A stretch of 64,000 nt of DNA from Sternotherus odoratus (GCA_032164245.1 JAVMKO010000001.1:13739603-13803602); one strand, 5' to 3'. Shown: positions 41,936-53,800, numbered from the stretch's first letter. The notes: generated by a model not told the origin, from the letters alone. A program made the numbers and translations.

Positions 41936-42095
41936 TATTAGTTCGTTATCCGTATTACCATAGAAGCCCTAGTTATGGACTCGGACCTCATTGTGCTGGG
42001 GGCTGTACAAACAGAACATGCGGTGCCTGCCCCAAAGAGTTTAAGTATAAGACCGTTTAAGTATAAGACAAGTATAAGACCGTTTAAGTACAAGA
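41936..42095 (-). repeat. L2/MIR-type tail, inverted, with short tandem repeat
   Basis: 'tattagttcgttatccgtat' through 'cctcattgtgctgggggctg' and 'ctgccccaaagagtttaag' is the reversed L2/MIR tail. A small tandem duplication of 'gtttaagtataagac' occupies about 42042-42092. Confidence 0.65.
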
Positions 42096-42234
42096 CAAGA
42101 GACAACAGCTGGATACAGACAGATGGGGACGCACAAGGAGTCAGCATGGTAGGCAGTGGTCTCAGAACACCAGTTGTCAAGTCGCTTCACTTCTTTATGG
42201 CCCACTCTCACTCTTTTTTCTGACTTGTCTACTT

Positions 42235-42330
42235 AGATTGTAAGCTCTATGTGTTTCTACAGTGCCTGGGACAGCGGGTCCTGATCTTGCATAGGACATC
42301 TAAACACTCACGCATATAATTAATAATACA
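42235..42330 (+). repeat. L2/MIR-type 3' tail
   Basis: 'cttagattgtaagctctatg' and 'ttctacagtgcctgggacag' followed by 'aattaataataca' is another plus-strand tail. Confidence 0.65.
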
Positions 42331-43084
42331 TTATTTTCTCCCAAGGCGTCTGAGTAGCTATTGACCTCTTCTATGGCTGACTTTTAATTCTTTTTAACAA
42401 ATCGTCAAAACAAAAATCAAATCTTTTTGATGTCACCAGCCTTTTATCTCATCATGTTTTCCACAAATGTCTCCTGCTAGAATTCCTTGGTGGATATGGA
42501 CCGAGTGGTAATTTTTACAAGAGAACAAACCAGCCTAATAAAAAAATGTTTGCAGGAAGTTTGGCTTAATTATACAGGAGAGCAGGGCAATTTCTTTGTG
42601 GTTGAAACTAATGCGATCTGGAGGAAAAAGAAATCAATATGGGTTCCTATGGGGACTGACCAAACTGATCCAGATGCTGGAAGCAACAGAATTTGTGAAA
42701 TATTCTTGAAGGGCAAATCAGGACTTAATTCTTAAAATACCCATTTCGGTGCTGTCTGTTGTGCCTATTGTACTGCTACACACTCTCACACGTATTTGCT
42801 TTATTAGCTGAGTAGGCTGTTCACGGTTATGCACAACACAGGGTTTCAGGAACTGTACCATATACTGAATCCATAGGGTCAGCTCTTCAGCTGGCATAAG
42901 TGGATGCTGCTTCATGGAAGTCAATGGATATACATCAGATGATGGTATGCTCCTGAAACTGTGTATCAAACTGTATTACAAGAAGGACAGCGAAGCATGC
43001 AGAGTGTATTGGACTTAAAGATGGGGGACTTACTCTCGAAGTCCTGCACACGTTATTAGAGGCAGGGCCAAGCTGCAAACTTTG
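42331..43084. other. Mostly unassigned; palindromic scrap
   Basis: 'cagctcttcagctggcataa' then 'atggaagtcaatggatatac' (about 42882-42935) is part of a palindromic MITE. No gene is recognised. Confidence 0.35.
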
Positions 43085-43961
43085 GCTACAGATTGGAATT
43101 TCTGCCTGGAAAGATATTGGAACAAATGATTAAACAATCAATTTGTAAGCAGTTGGAGGATAATAGGATTATAAGGAATAACCAACATAGATTTATCAAG
43201 AATAAATCATGCCAAACCAAACTAATTTACTTTTTACACAGGGTTACTGGCCTAGTGGATAGTGGGGAAGCAGTAGATGTGATCTATCTTGATTTTAGTG
43301 AGGGTATTCATCATGGCCCCACTTGACAGTCTCATAAGCCAACTAGGGATCTGTGGTCTAGATGAAATTACTATAAGGTGGGGAAACAACTGGTTGAAAG
43401 ACCATCCTCAAAGAGTAGCCGTCACGGTTCACTGTCAGACTGGAAGAGTATCTAGTAGGGTTGTGCGGGGATCAGTCCTGGGTCCAGTACTGTTCAATAT
43501 TTTCATTAATGACTGGGATAATGGAGTGAAGGGTGCACTTATAAAATGTGCAGATGGCATCAAACTGGGAGGGGTTGCAAGCACTTTGGAGACAGAAGTA
43601 GAATCAAAATGACCTTGACAAACTGGAGAATTGGTCTGCATTCAACAAGTTGAAATTCAATGAAGACAAGTGCAAGGTACTACACTTAGGAAGGAAAAAT
43701 CAAACGCACATCTACAAAATGAAGAATAACTGGCTAGGAGGTGGCACTGCAGAAAGGTATCTGGAGATTATAATAGCCTACAAATTGAATATGGGTGAAC
43801 AATGTGATATAGTTGCAAAAAAAGGCAACTATCATTGTGGTGTGTTTTAACTGGAGTGTCTTATATGGAGGTCCAGGGAGGTAATTTTCCCACTCTACTC
43901 AGCACTGCTGAGGCCTCAGCTGGAGTACTGTGACCAATTCTGATCACCACACTTTAAGAAA

Positions 43962-44086
43962 CTTGATGATTACCTGTTCTGTTCATTCCCTCGGAAGAAC
44001 CTGGCATTGGTCACTTTCGAAAGACAGGATTCTGGGCTAGATGGACCTTTGACCTGACCCAGCATAGACATTCTAATGTTCTTATG
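43962..44086 (+). mobile_element. CR1 3' end inserted in an older CR1
   Basis: 'cttgatgattacctgttctg', 'aagacaggattctgggctag' and 'cattctaatgttcttatgt' form a CR1 3' end of a different subfamily from its host. AAGAAA occurs at both borders (about 43956-43961 and 44087-44092) as a target duplication, and the host sequence continues across it. Confidence 0.85.
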
Positions 44087-44267
44087 TAAGAAAGATGTGG
44101 ACAAATTGGAGAGAGTCCAGGGGAGAGCAACAAAAATAAGAAAAGGTTTAGAAAACTTGACCTGCAAGGAAACGTTTATAAACCTGGGAATGTTTAGTCT
44201 TGTGAAAGGAAGACTGAGGGGGGACCTGATAACAAGCTTCACATAAATTAAGGGCTGTCTGACATAT

Positions 44268-44432
44268 GGGGAGGGGAGGGATAGCTCAGTGGTTTGAGCA
44301 TTAGCCTGGTTGTGAGTTCAATCCTTGAAGGGGCCATTTAGGGACATGGGGCAAAAATGGGATTGGTCCTGCTTCGAGCAGGGGGTTGGACTAGATGATC
44401 TCCTGAGGTCCCTTCCAACTCTGAGATTCTAT
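44268..44432 (+). mobile_element. tRNA-derived SINE inserted in CR1
   Basis: The tRNA-like head 'agggatagctcagtggtttg' and B-box 'ggttgtgagttcaatccttg' are joined with part of the usual spacer deleted. 'ggggccatttagggacatgg' follows, then the CR1-like tail 'ggttggactagatgatctcc' and 'gagattctatt'. It lies within the CR1 copy at 43085-44713. Confidence 0.85.
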
Positions 44433-44713
44433 TAATTGTTCTTCAGGTTCACTAAAGGTAGAACAAAAAGTAATGGCCTTAATCTTCAGCAAGAGAGATT
44501 TAGGTTAGATATTAGGAGAAACGTTCAAACGATAAAGGTAGTTAAGTCCTGGAATAGGCTTTCAAGGGAGGCTGTGGAATCCCCATCACTGGCGGTTTTT
44601 AAGAACAGGTTGGTCAAAGTCAAGGCTGGTCTAGGTTCACTTGCCTCAGCAAAGGGGGCTGGACTAGGTGACCCCCTGAGGTCCCTTTCTGCCTTGTATT
44701 ACATGATTCTATA

Positions 44714-45017
44714 CAGTTTTGGTCTGGGCCTGTCTCCGTACCGTGGGCTGGACTGTGCCACTCAGGCTCTGCTCTGAGCTGGGACTGGGGCAGAGCTGCA
44801 TTATGGGGCAGGGGGCGTTATGACTCTTATGGGTACAATACCTCCCTGTGGGGACGGTTCAGGACATGCTGTTCCTCCGCATACACACAACGCTCCTGAC
44901 TGGGGCGTGCAAGCTGTGAGGTGTGGTCTTGCCTTCTCCCCGCTCACCCTTTGGGAGGGCCAGCTCCCACAGATGCACTAGTCCTGAGCAGCCTTTGCAT
45001 TTGGTGAAGCATCAGGG
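44714..45017. other. Unassigned stretch
   Basis: No recognisable gene or repeat. Confidence 0.3.
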
Positions 45018-45620
45018 CCAGTGGCGTAGCTAGGAGTGGAAATTTGGGGGGGCCCTGACTTTTGGGCGGACGGACAATGACTGTGCTATCTACTGGCCAT
45101 GCCAGGTAACTGAGCAGCCTGGCCAGGGCAGGGAGCGCTGGTCCCCTCAGCTGTGCCCTGACTCTGCAGCAGGGGAAGAGAGGGAGCCGTTGCCTCATTG
45201 CGGGGTATGGGCTGCTGGCCTTCAACTGGGGGCTCGCGTCTCCTGTGAGCCATACGGCTTCTGTGTGGGGTCAGCTCCAGCTGCGCTGCAGGGGCATGAA
45301 CAGGGGCTTGCCTATATGCGTAGCTCGTCCTGGACTCTGTACTGAGTTGCCCAGCAAAGTGCACCTTCTCCTGGGAGCTCTGCAGAGAGACCAGCCTCGC
45401 CGCTGCCATCCCACAATGGATGAGTTGTGCGGAGAGCACCCTGTGCCAACGGGCAGGCCCAAGCACCTGCTAAGATCAGCTTCTCTCCCGACGGCACACC
45501 CTCTTCCTGGCCCTGGTGCTCCCGGACAGAGGGCTTCACCGGCCGAGCTGGGTATGCGCATGGGGTGGCTCAGCTAATGGCAAGGCAGAGCTGCCAGAGT
45601 TTAAGGGTGGGCCCATAGCT
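45018..45620. mobile_element. Possible DNA-transposon fragment, 'cagtggcgtagctagg' end
   Basis: CAGTGGCGTAGCTAGG resembles a hAT-type terminus. 'ttttgggcggacggacaatg' and 'ctactggccatgccaggtaa' recall interiors of a turtle family. No matching right end or duplication is seen, so the extent is a guess. The overlapping frames of up to 126 codons are in GC-rich DNA without domains. Confidence 0.35.
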
Positions 45621-47924
45621 CCATCCTGGAGTTCAGGTGCCTGAGTGACGCACTAGACCCCTGATCAGATTCGGGTCAGCCTGGACCCTGCTACGTCTAC
45701 AGTCCCTGCTTCCTGTCCCCAGCAATGACTGGATCTGGTACTCGGGATAGCAATCACTTTACCCACCAGTGACATGCACCCACTTCTGGAGTGAACCATA
45801 ACGGCTATATAACAGCGCCCAGCAACACTATACAAGAGTTTGGGACAGGAAGTGAACAATGCTATACACCGCTTGAAACCAACTAGTGCCTAACTTCTGC
45901 CACACCAATCCACTCTGTGCCTAAGCAGGGAGAGGCAGCCCCAGTCTCTAAAGACTAAAGAAAGACCATTTCAAGGAGTTTCCTCCTGTTCTCATGCAGC
46001 ATGTTTGATGCAGTCCAAACTTTCTAATGCTTCCCAGATGCTTCTGGATGGCCTCCAAATCTCCTCAGGTATACCTCTCCCCTCCCCCATCCAATTTCAT
46101 CTTGCTGCAGGAATCCAAGTGGAAGCCTTCTGTTGCCATGCCACCATTTCCTAAATGGCTGTAGAATTTCCCACGGCGTCTAAACCTCTCCAGCGTTTTT
46201 TAAAAATAAATCCCAACAAGTTTAACATCACAAGAGGCTATAGGAGGAGCCTTGGCGATTTGCTTTTCTCCAGACTGCTTCATCATTGCTCCGTGTGTGC
46301 GCCTATATAAACCAGGCACCATATCTTATTACAAATCCCCTAAGACACCCTCGTCCTCTACAGCAAATAGTTCATTTGAAAATGAAGGGGTCCAATCTCC
46401 CCCTTGATACAAAAGCGTACGTGGCAGTTGGGTACCATGGTGACGGGCACCCTAGAGAAACCCAACCTAGAGTTTCAGCAATGCTAATAGGAGTTACTAT
46501 TCATGTTATTTATCAAGGGCAAAAGTAGACCTTTAAAAAACAGTGTGATCTACAGTCTCTCGCTGACGGGAGTAAAGTTTAAGTTACAAATGAATATGGT
46601 AAAAGCTGAAGAGATTCTCTGTGACATTGCATAGGAAAGGCACATGCTGGTAATAAAGGGGATGGAGTGGCTGTTTGGTTTGGGGATTTAGGCAGCTTAA
46701 TTGAAAGTGCTGTTGTGAAGATTTTTGACTACAGGATTTTGTGTCGATTCTGAAAGCCATTTGCTTGATACGGCAGTTTTCACAGTAGACTTGTCCTATG
46801 CAAATCCTGTCTAACACCATTAGGGTCATATGTTCTGCTGCTCTGTGATCGGAAGAGCTGTTCCTGACTATACTGGTGCTTTCAGCGCAGACGGAGAGGA
46901 TACCGATGATAGTTCAGTGTGTGTGGTAGGGCTATAGCCATGCTGGAACCCATGTGGATAGGAAACTAAAACAAGAGTGGATTTATTTTGATTGAGAGAT
47001 TTTGAACTTCTAAGAAGGAAAAATCTAAACACAGAATCAAAGCCTTGCACATTTGCCAGCACAGCATTCATTGTCTAAAAGCACTCACACACCCCTACAA
47101 TAATCACATCACACAAGGACTTATATGGGACGAAATGGGTTAGAAATGGTTTTGAATCCTTTCCAGCATGTTTCATTTTTACAAATGCTGCAGCTCGCCT
47201 TTTAGACTGGGTGGGAAGCGTTGTAATAGTAATGCTTCATTTTTATATAAAGTTCTTCCTTTGGTGATTTCAATGAACTTTACAAACTTTGCTTAATTAA
47301 GTCATGCAACACCCCGGGTGAAGCAGGTAAAGGACAAAAGGGTCACTTCACTACCCAGCACATAAAAGGTAGCGGTGGTTTGGAACGCGGCAACCAGCAT
47401 GAGGCAACATTCCACAACAGCTAAGAAGCACAGAAGAAAGCCATATCCAATCGAAAATGGCAATGGGAATTTAAAGTAGAAAGTGTCTAGTTGCCTGAAA
47501 TGGAATTTGGAACATGCCTATGCTTATGAAAAGTGCAATGGGCTCTTTAAGCACCAAAAGAGGCCAAGACCCTGGGTTCGGTTCTCTGTTGTGTTTTAAG
47601 TTCCTCCAGGGGTTTAAACAGGAGCCCCCTGGGAACACACTCATCGTAGAGGGATACTTCAAGGAGATGCTGGAACATCTCTATGCCAGCCGTGGATGGC
47701 CCTTAGGGGGCTGTTATAGCCAAAGAAGTAGGTCATCAGGCCGCCAGCTGCCCCATAAGGAGTCAGAGTGCAGAGGTGGCTTGGAACAGAGGAAGAGAGA
47801 ATCAAACCCCTCGTGTTTGTAGTTCATCCACATGACAACGTTCCCCATCCACCCCACAGGAGCCTCGATGCAGTACTGAATCAGGGAGAAGAGCGCTTTG
47901 GCAGTCACTTGTGGTCTCTAGTGG
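45621..47924. other. Unassigned stretch
   Basis: No gene is recognised. 'cgcctatataaaccaggcac' at about 46300 looks TATA-like, but nothing around it supports a promoter. A weak MIR-like segment may lie near 47220-47340. Confidence 0.3.
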
Positions 47925-48110
47925 ATAGATCTCAATACCAGGAAGCCGGGACACCTAAACTCCACTATAAGGCCACAGAGAATCATTTCTCTTCTTCCAT
48001 TTTTCCCATCTGTAAAGTGGGTAATACTGATACTCACGGACCTCGCTTGGAAGGGGGCTCGGGAGGACTAAGCAACTAGTGCTCATACTTTGCAAAATGC
48101 ACGTGCCAAG
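47925..48110 (+). repeat. MIR SINE fragment
   Basis: 'gatctcaataccaggaagcc', 'cccatctgtaaagtgggtaa' and 'actgatactcacggacctcg' follow the MIR core. 'gcaaaatgcacgtgccaag' ends it. Confidence 0.6.
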
Positions 48111-48659
48111 AGGTTGTTATGTACTCAGTCCCCAAACCCCCTCCCCCCCCCCCCCATGAAGCACCAAGGCGTTGCCTGGTGGATTGCAATCCACATTTGA
48201 TCCAGTCCAGCCCTCCTACCCATCTTCAGGAGACGCTGCTGAATACTGAACCCATCTAACTCTTACTTTCCTTTCACCCAAACCACGACACTTCCATCAT
48301 TACCATACTCCTCATCGACCTTGTTCTCTGTCCTCTTCACGGCCATCGAGAAGTGGCCTCTTTCCACATCACCCTTTGCTTAGTGCAGGGGTCTCCAAAC
48401 TACGGCCCACGGGCCAGATGCGGCCCGCGAGGCCCTCTCATCCGGCCCGCGGCAGGGGTCGGGAACCAGCCACGGGGCCGGGACGCGCCGCGTGCTCCGC
48501 TGCCGCCGCCGGCCGCGGGGCCGGGACGCGCCGCGTGCTCCGCTGCCGCCGCCGGCCAGGGACGGCTCAGAGCTGGGGCCGGGACGCGCCGCACCGCCAC
48601 CCAGTTACAGGCGGCGAAACAAGGAGCCACCCACTGCCAGGCGGCGAAACGGTCTGTGG

Positions 48660-48925
48660 GGAGAGACCGGGTTGAGCGGGTCAGTTGGGGGGGGGGGAAG
48701 AGACCGGGTTGAGCGGGTCAGTTGGGGGGGGGGGAAGAGACCGGGTTGAGCGGGTCAGTTGGGGGGGGGGGGAAGAGACCGGGTTGAGCGGGTCAGTTGG
48801 GGGGGGGGGGAAGAGACCGGGTTGAGCGGGTCAGTTGGGGGGGGGGGAAGAGACCGGGTTGAGCGGGTCAGTTGGGGGGGGGGGGAAGAGACCGGGTTGA
48901 GCGGGTCAGTTGGGGGGGGGGGAGG
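48660..48925 (+). repeat. Minisatellite A, about seven units of 37-38 bp
   Basis: 'gagaccgggttgagcgggtc' then 'agtt' and a G-run of 10-12 repeats about seven times. Units are nearly identical apart from G-run length. Confidence 0.92.
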
Positions 48926-49395
48926 TTGGAGGAAAGGAGGTTTTGGGGGGAGAGACCTGGCTGGGTGGGTCAGTTGGGGGTTGGAGGAAAGGAGGTTTGG
49001 GGGGGAGAGACCTGGCTGGGTGGGTCAGTTGGGGGTTGGAGGAAAGGAGGTTTGGCGGGGAGAGACCTGGCTGGGTGGGTCATTTGCGGGGGGGTTGGAG
49101 GAAAGGAGGTTTTGGGGGGAGAGACCTGGCTGGGTGGGTCAGTTGGGGGGGGGGTTGGAGGAAAGGAGGTTTTGGGGGGAGAGACCTGGCTGGGTGGGTC
49201 AGTTGGGGGGGGGGTTGGAGGAAAGGAGGTTTTGGGGGGAGAGACCTGGCTGGGTGGGTCAGTTGGGGGGGGGGTTGGAGGAAAGGAGGTTTGGGGGGGA
49301 GAGACCTGGCTGGGTGGGTCATTTGGGGGGGGGGGTTTGGAGGAAAGGAGGTTTTTGGGGGAGAGACCTGGCTGGGTGGGTCAGTTGGGGAGTTG
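48926..49395 (+). repeat. Minisatellite B, about eight units of 55-62 bp
   Basis: 'ttggaggaaaggaggttt', a G-run, 'gagagacctggctgggtggg' and 'tcagttggggg' recur about eight times. The unit shares 'gagacc', 'gggtcagtt' and the G-run with array A and probably arose from it. Confidence 0.92.
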
Positions 49396-49780
49396 ATGTG
49401 TAGTGTTCATGTGTAGTGAACAAGTGTTCATGTGTAGTGTTCATGTGTAGTGCTCATGTGTAGTGAACAGGTGTTCATGTGTAGTGCTCATGTGTAGTGA
49501 ACAGGTGTTCATGTGTAGTGCTCATGTGTAGTGAACAGGTGTTCATGTGTAGTGTTCATGTGTAGTGTCCATGTGTAGTGAACAGGTGTTCATGTGTAGT
49601 GTCCATGTGTAGTGAACAGGTGTTCATGTGTAGTGTCCATGTGTAGTGTTCATGTGTAGTGAACAGGTGTTCATGTGTAGTGTTCATGTGTAGTGAACAG
49701 GTGTTCATGTGTAGTGTTCATGTGTAGTGTTCATGTGTAGTGAACAGGTGTTCATGTGTAGTGTTCATGTGTAGTGTATC
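49396..49780 (+). repeat. Minisatellite C, 'gttcatgtgtagt' array
   Basis: A 12-13-bp motif 'gttcatgtgtagt' alternates with 'gaacaggt' and 'gctcatgtgtagt' or 'gtccatgtgtagt' variants, giving a higher-order unit of about 34-46 bp. It is unrelated to arrays A and B. Confidence 0.9.
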
Positions 49781-50227
49781 AATGTGTTATTAAATAATAA
49801 CTGAATAAAATAATATTAAATAAATAATTAAAAATAACATCCATGTTTTGATTCTTTTTTATTTGGACCTCGAGTGTGTTGTCGGCCCCCGAACTGCTAT
49901 TTGATAGTTAATGCGGCCCTCGGGCTGAAAAGTTTGGAGACCCCTGGCTTAGTGCAATCACCTCCTCCACTCCAGCTCCTGCCCCAGCTGTCACATCCAT
50001 TGCAATGACTCTCCATCTTTTCTCCCCTGTCTATACCCTGTGGTTTTACTCTCCCTCTGCTGTCATTGAAGTCCCCCAGGACTCTCCTGGCATTATACAA
50101 ATACCAGCAGCAATAATCATCATCCTACTTTTCCTCCTCGCTGCGGTCTCTACGTCTGTAAAATATGTTGGGGTACTGTTTGTATGGAAGATGCGGTACA
50201 TATAAAGTGGTGTTGCCACGTGTCATA

Positions 50228-50320
50228 TCACACGTAAAGGCTCGATCCAATGGCCACTGAAATCAATGGCAAGGCTCCTACTGATTTCAGTGGATGTTGG
50301 ATGAGGCCCTATATGATTTG
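50228..50320. repeat. Palindromic MITE
   Basis: 'ggctcgatccaatggccact' 'gaaatcaatgg' pairs with 'ctgatttcagtggatgttgg' 'atgaggccc'. Confidence 0.6.
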
Positions 50321-50621
50321 ACAGTCAGCTCACAGGATGCAGTAGCTGAAAATTGTCACTCTCCCTTAATAAATTCAGAGCGCCTGGGGAGGAGAGCCCT
50401 AGAAGATGCCTGTCAGATCAAGAGTGGGTAATATTTCCTCTCTAAATCAGTGATCACTCTTGTACCTAGAGCTACGTTTTCATTAATGGCACAGGTACCA
50501 CATTCCTAGCATGCGTCTTAAAAAACAACTTTACCTAGAGCACAAGGGTTTATTCTACATTTGCACAGGGCTAGATCCAATCCAATCCTGGTGAGTAGTT
50601 GACTCCTCACTTGCAGACTAA

Positions 50622-50858
50622 GGTCAGGTCTACACTACACACTTAATTCGGTATAACTGCGTCACTCCTGGGTGTGAAAAACATCCCAGTGTCCACAGTG
50701 CTAGGTTGACAGGAGAGCTTTTGCTGTCAACATAGCTACTGCCTCTCGAGCAGATGGATTAACTACGCTGACAGAGAAGTTCTCCTGTTGGTGCAGTAGC
50801 GTCTTCACTAAAGCGTGACAGTGGTGCTGTTGTAACACTGGACATGAAGACAACCAGG
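50622..50858. mobile_element. Harbinger-like MITE
   Basis: The left end 'ggtcaggtctacactacaca' follows TAA (50619-50621). 'tcggtataactgcgtcactc', 'gctaggttgacaggagagct' and 'tagcgtcttcactaaagcgt' are interior landmarks of a turtle MITE family. The right end is eroded. Confidence 0.6.
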
Positions 50859-53800
50859 AACCACCAAAAGCAATTTCTACCATTTTCCTCCCCTCCTGTT
50901 GAGCCCTCACTTTGCAGAAAATACAGTTCCCATGAGCGGCTCAGGCTGGTGTTGAAGACCATGCATTTCAAAATATTGTCTCTCATTAAAGGAAGCAACA
51001 GCCATTTAGCCACCAAGGACTTCTGCCACACTGCCCCCTCCACATGCTCTCTGCTTAAATAAACTCCATGTTCAATGGCAGAAAATGATCGGACTTGTCT
51101 GCTGCTGAAACCTTACCCGACCAGTGGCTCTCCCTCCTACAGCACAAGGCAATTTACAAGCACTGCCCAGTTTGGGTTTATTCCTGCACCAGTGAAATCA
51201 ATGGAAGATTTGAATGGGAGCAGGAGCAGGCCCCCATACGCTGCTGTGGATGGGCTGATTATACTGTACCTAAAGGTTGCATCCCAAACCAAGCTACCAT
51301 TAAAGGCTGCTTGAAATAATTGCTTTGCCACCGAACCTTAGTGATATTACAAAAAAATTATGCATGGACCCCAGGTTATTGAAAAAGGACAAATCCCAAA
51401 TTGTTCTGACACATAGGGGCCAGATCTTCCACTGATCTAAATCAGCATGGCTCTATTCCATCTCTTTTCTAAAATATTACTTGCTGCACATTTTCAGCAG
51501 AGGATAAGCTTCTGGTAACTTGTGCCAGAAAGCTTAGAACAAGTAGCTCTGAGCAGCCGTCCTGATCCAAAGCACAATAACATTGCCAGGGTCAGCAACA
51601 AGCAATGGATTCAAACAGTGTGCAGTCAGCTATTCACACAGCAGCCCTCCCTGTGGGCCCTCTGCCATCCCCAGAAGGCGAAAGAGAATCAATCTTCTAG
51701 TTTAGCACCATCAAGATCACTCTGGTGCCAGAGATTCAGTTTCTGGCCGGGAAATCGACACGGTCACGCAAACCAGAGCTCCCAATTCCTGACACTACGA
51801 CACACCTCCTCAGGGCTGCTCACAAAATCCAAGGAGTGTGAATCCAGAAGTGAGCGGAAGTCAGTGGAGTTACTCTGCTATAAAACGGGCACAAGGGAAA
51901 GCAGAATAAGGCTCCATAGCTTTAGAAAAAGACATGTGCACTCTAACTATAAGCTCCGTGGTGAGCCATTAAGTGCCATACAGAACACACACATACACAA
52001 TACTCCCCTTTCCATTCAAAAGAAATCTAAGAGCAGCTATTTTTACTTTGCTCAGGACAGTGTTTTAAAGGCTGCGGTTCACATTTCTCCACAACCTGGG
52101 TTGTCTCCGAGCAAGTATTGCTGGTTCACTCACGCGCCTGGATGTGTATTACTAAACCAGTGCCAGAGCTATTATTAGAAACAATTGTCTCTCCTGGAAA
52201 TTTTGTCTAGATGCTCAAATCTACTTTTCTAATTCTCCCCCCAGCAGCAAACAGGCTAACAAGGCAGTCGAGAAAACAATCTTACAGTTCCCATTTGCAG
52301 TACATATAGATATAGACAGAGAGATTAGAAGCAGGGTCATTTATTTGCCCATTCTAGACTTTATATGTAGCAACTTTTCTGCTGCAGTCTAGTAAGAGGA
52401 GCATGCTTGAAGTGAAAATATTTCTGGGGCTTCGCTTTTGCAACCCCCAGCCCTGCATTTAACTTGCTGCAGCCATTTGGAATGTAGAAAGAACAGTCCA
52501 TCTTAGCAGTCAATGGAAGCATGCATCCAGATTTGTTTGAATTCAAACATCTCCACCTCCCAAATCCCTGCTCCCCACCCCCATTGAATTCATACTGCTA
52601 GCACCTCTGCTTTCTTAAACACAACAGTTATTCATTTTTAAACCTGCCCCCCCGCCCCACATTTGTCTCTCCATTTAAAATCAGTGGGGGAGGGGAAGCC
52701 CTTGTATCTTATAGAGAGATTTGTTTTTAATTGCACATGATAAGAGATAAAAGATCTATTTTGAGCTGTTCTTCCCACAGCATTTTAAATATGCAGCACA
52801 AGCCATGGCCCCACCGAAGTCCCTAGCTGGAAACAAAGGCCCACGTTACCTTTCTTTTTTTCACCTCAGCGTCAGCAGCAACACTTCAGATTTCAACCAG
52901 ACTGTCCACAGAAAAAAGCATCCCATTAAATCCAGATTAAGCAGGCCTTTGGCCTAACAAGCAGCATCCATTTCCCTGTCCCTCCTCCTCTGTGTGGTTC
53001 GCTAGGAGGCAGGCGCAGCCCTTTTCTCCTCTTCTCTCCCCTCCCTCTGTGTGTGTGTCTGCAAGGAGTTCCACAATGCTACCACAGCCCATCTCCCGGC
53101 TAACGGTCTCTTAGATAGACACTGGCGGCGATCCAGAGCAAACCACAGCAGTCTCCATCCTCAGCAGCTCAGCAAGAGAGAGTGGGGGAGAACCCCCCCC
53201 AAAAAACTGCTTGCCACACTGCAAGGAGATTTCACACAGGCAGAACATGAAAAGCATGGGAGCAGCTGCAAACCAATAGCCCTTCTGCAGGCTTTGCTTC
53301 TAGGGCTTTTCCAATGAATGGCTCACGTGCCGGCAAAAACACACTTTAAATGAAAGGAGGCTGACTCTGTATGTGTGTATGGGGGGGGGGGGGGGGAGGA
53401 GAGAGAGAGAGGCGGGGGAAGCATCAGCAACTGACGCTGGGTCATGTGAAACATATGAACCCCTGTGAGCAGCGTGCAAGTATATTCATCTGGTGATCTG
53501 CTGTGCTCTGCCTGCTAACATCTGGGTTTATGACTAATGCCAAACCTGGGAAGGGAGATGAAAGATAGGGAGTATGGATTTCCCTACAATGCCTAGCACC
53601 CACACACCCACACACCTTTAAATAATAAGAATCATGAGAAGAAGGAGCGGTGGGGGAAGCAGCCTGGACTTGTTAATCTTTCAATTTCCTTTCCGGCATA
53701 TGCAGTCACGGCAAAGTTATGTCTTGAATTATGCTAGCAGCAGGAAGGAGCTATGCTGAGTCGGTGAAAATATTCTTAAGGAAAAGGAAGAGGAGGGGAC

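Larger units (their letters stand above)
43085..44713 (+). pseudogene. CR1 LINE copy with two nested insertions
   Basis: The frame 43093-43326 reads ILEQMIKQSICKQLEDNRII and later VIYLDFSEGI, the RT motif-A region. 43289-43612 reads SVLGPVLFNIFINDWDNGVK and CADGIKLGG, where motif C has lost one Asp (FADD in the family). 43650-43850 reads MKFNEDKCKVLHLGRKNQTH. The copy starts inside the RT domain (5' truncation) and ends at 'ggactaggtgaccccctgag' and 'attacatgattctat'. It contains a CR1 3' end (43962-44086) and a SINE (44268-44432), so it predates both. Confidence 0.92.
48386..49946. mobile_element. hAT element carrying three minisatellites
   Basis: The ends CAGGGGTCTCCAAACT and AGTTTGGAGACCCCTG are perfect 16-bp inverted repeats. 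GCTTAGTG flanks both sides (48378-48385 and 49947-49954), a perfect 8-bp hAT duplication. Subterminal 'cggcccacgggcc' and 'gcggccctcgggc' match in inverted orientation. The interior holds three successive tandem arrays, listed separately, and an A/T-rich right end. There is no transposase. Frames of up to 214 codons come from the arrays. Confidence 0.95.

Noticed and set aside
46290..46330. TATA-like 'ctatataaacc' as a promoter
   Set aside because: No exon, CpG enrichment or poly(A) signal nearby supports transcription.
48759..49416. Open frames of 168-214 codons, Gly/Trp-rich
   Set aside because: They arise from minisatellites A and B. Three overlapping frames are open, which indicates repeat structure and not a gene.
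48660..49780. Spaced repeats that might suggest a CRISPR array
   Set aside because: Units abut without unique spacers, lie inside a hAT element, and the sequence is vertebrate.
51522..52178. 218-codon frame
   Set aside because: No domain or splice context was recognised. The composition looks like non-coding DNA, and a chance frame is plausible in 64 kb.
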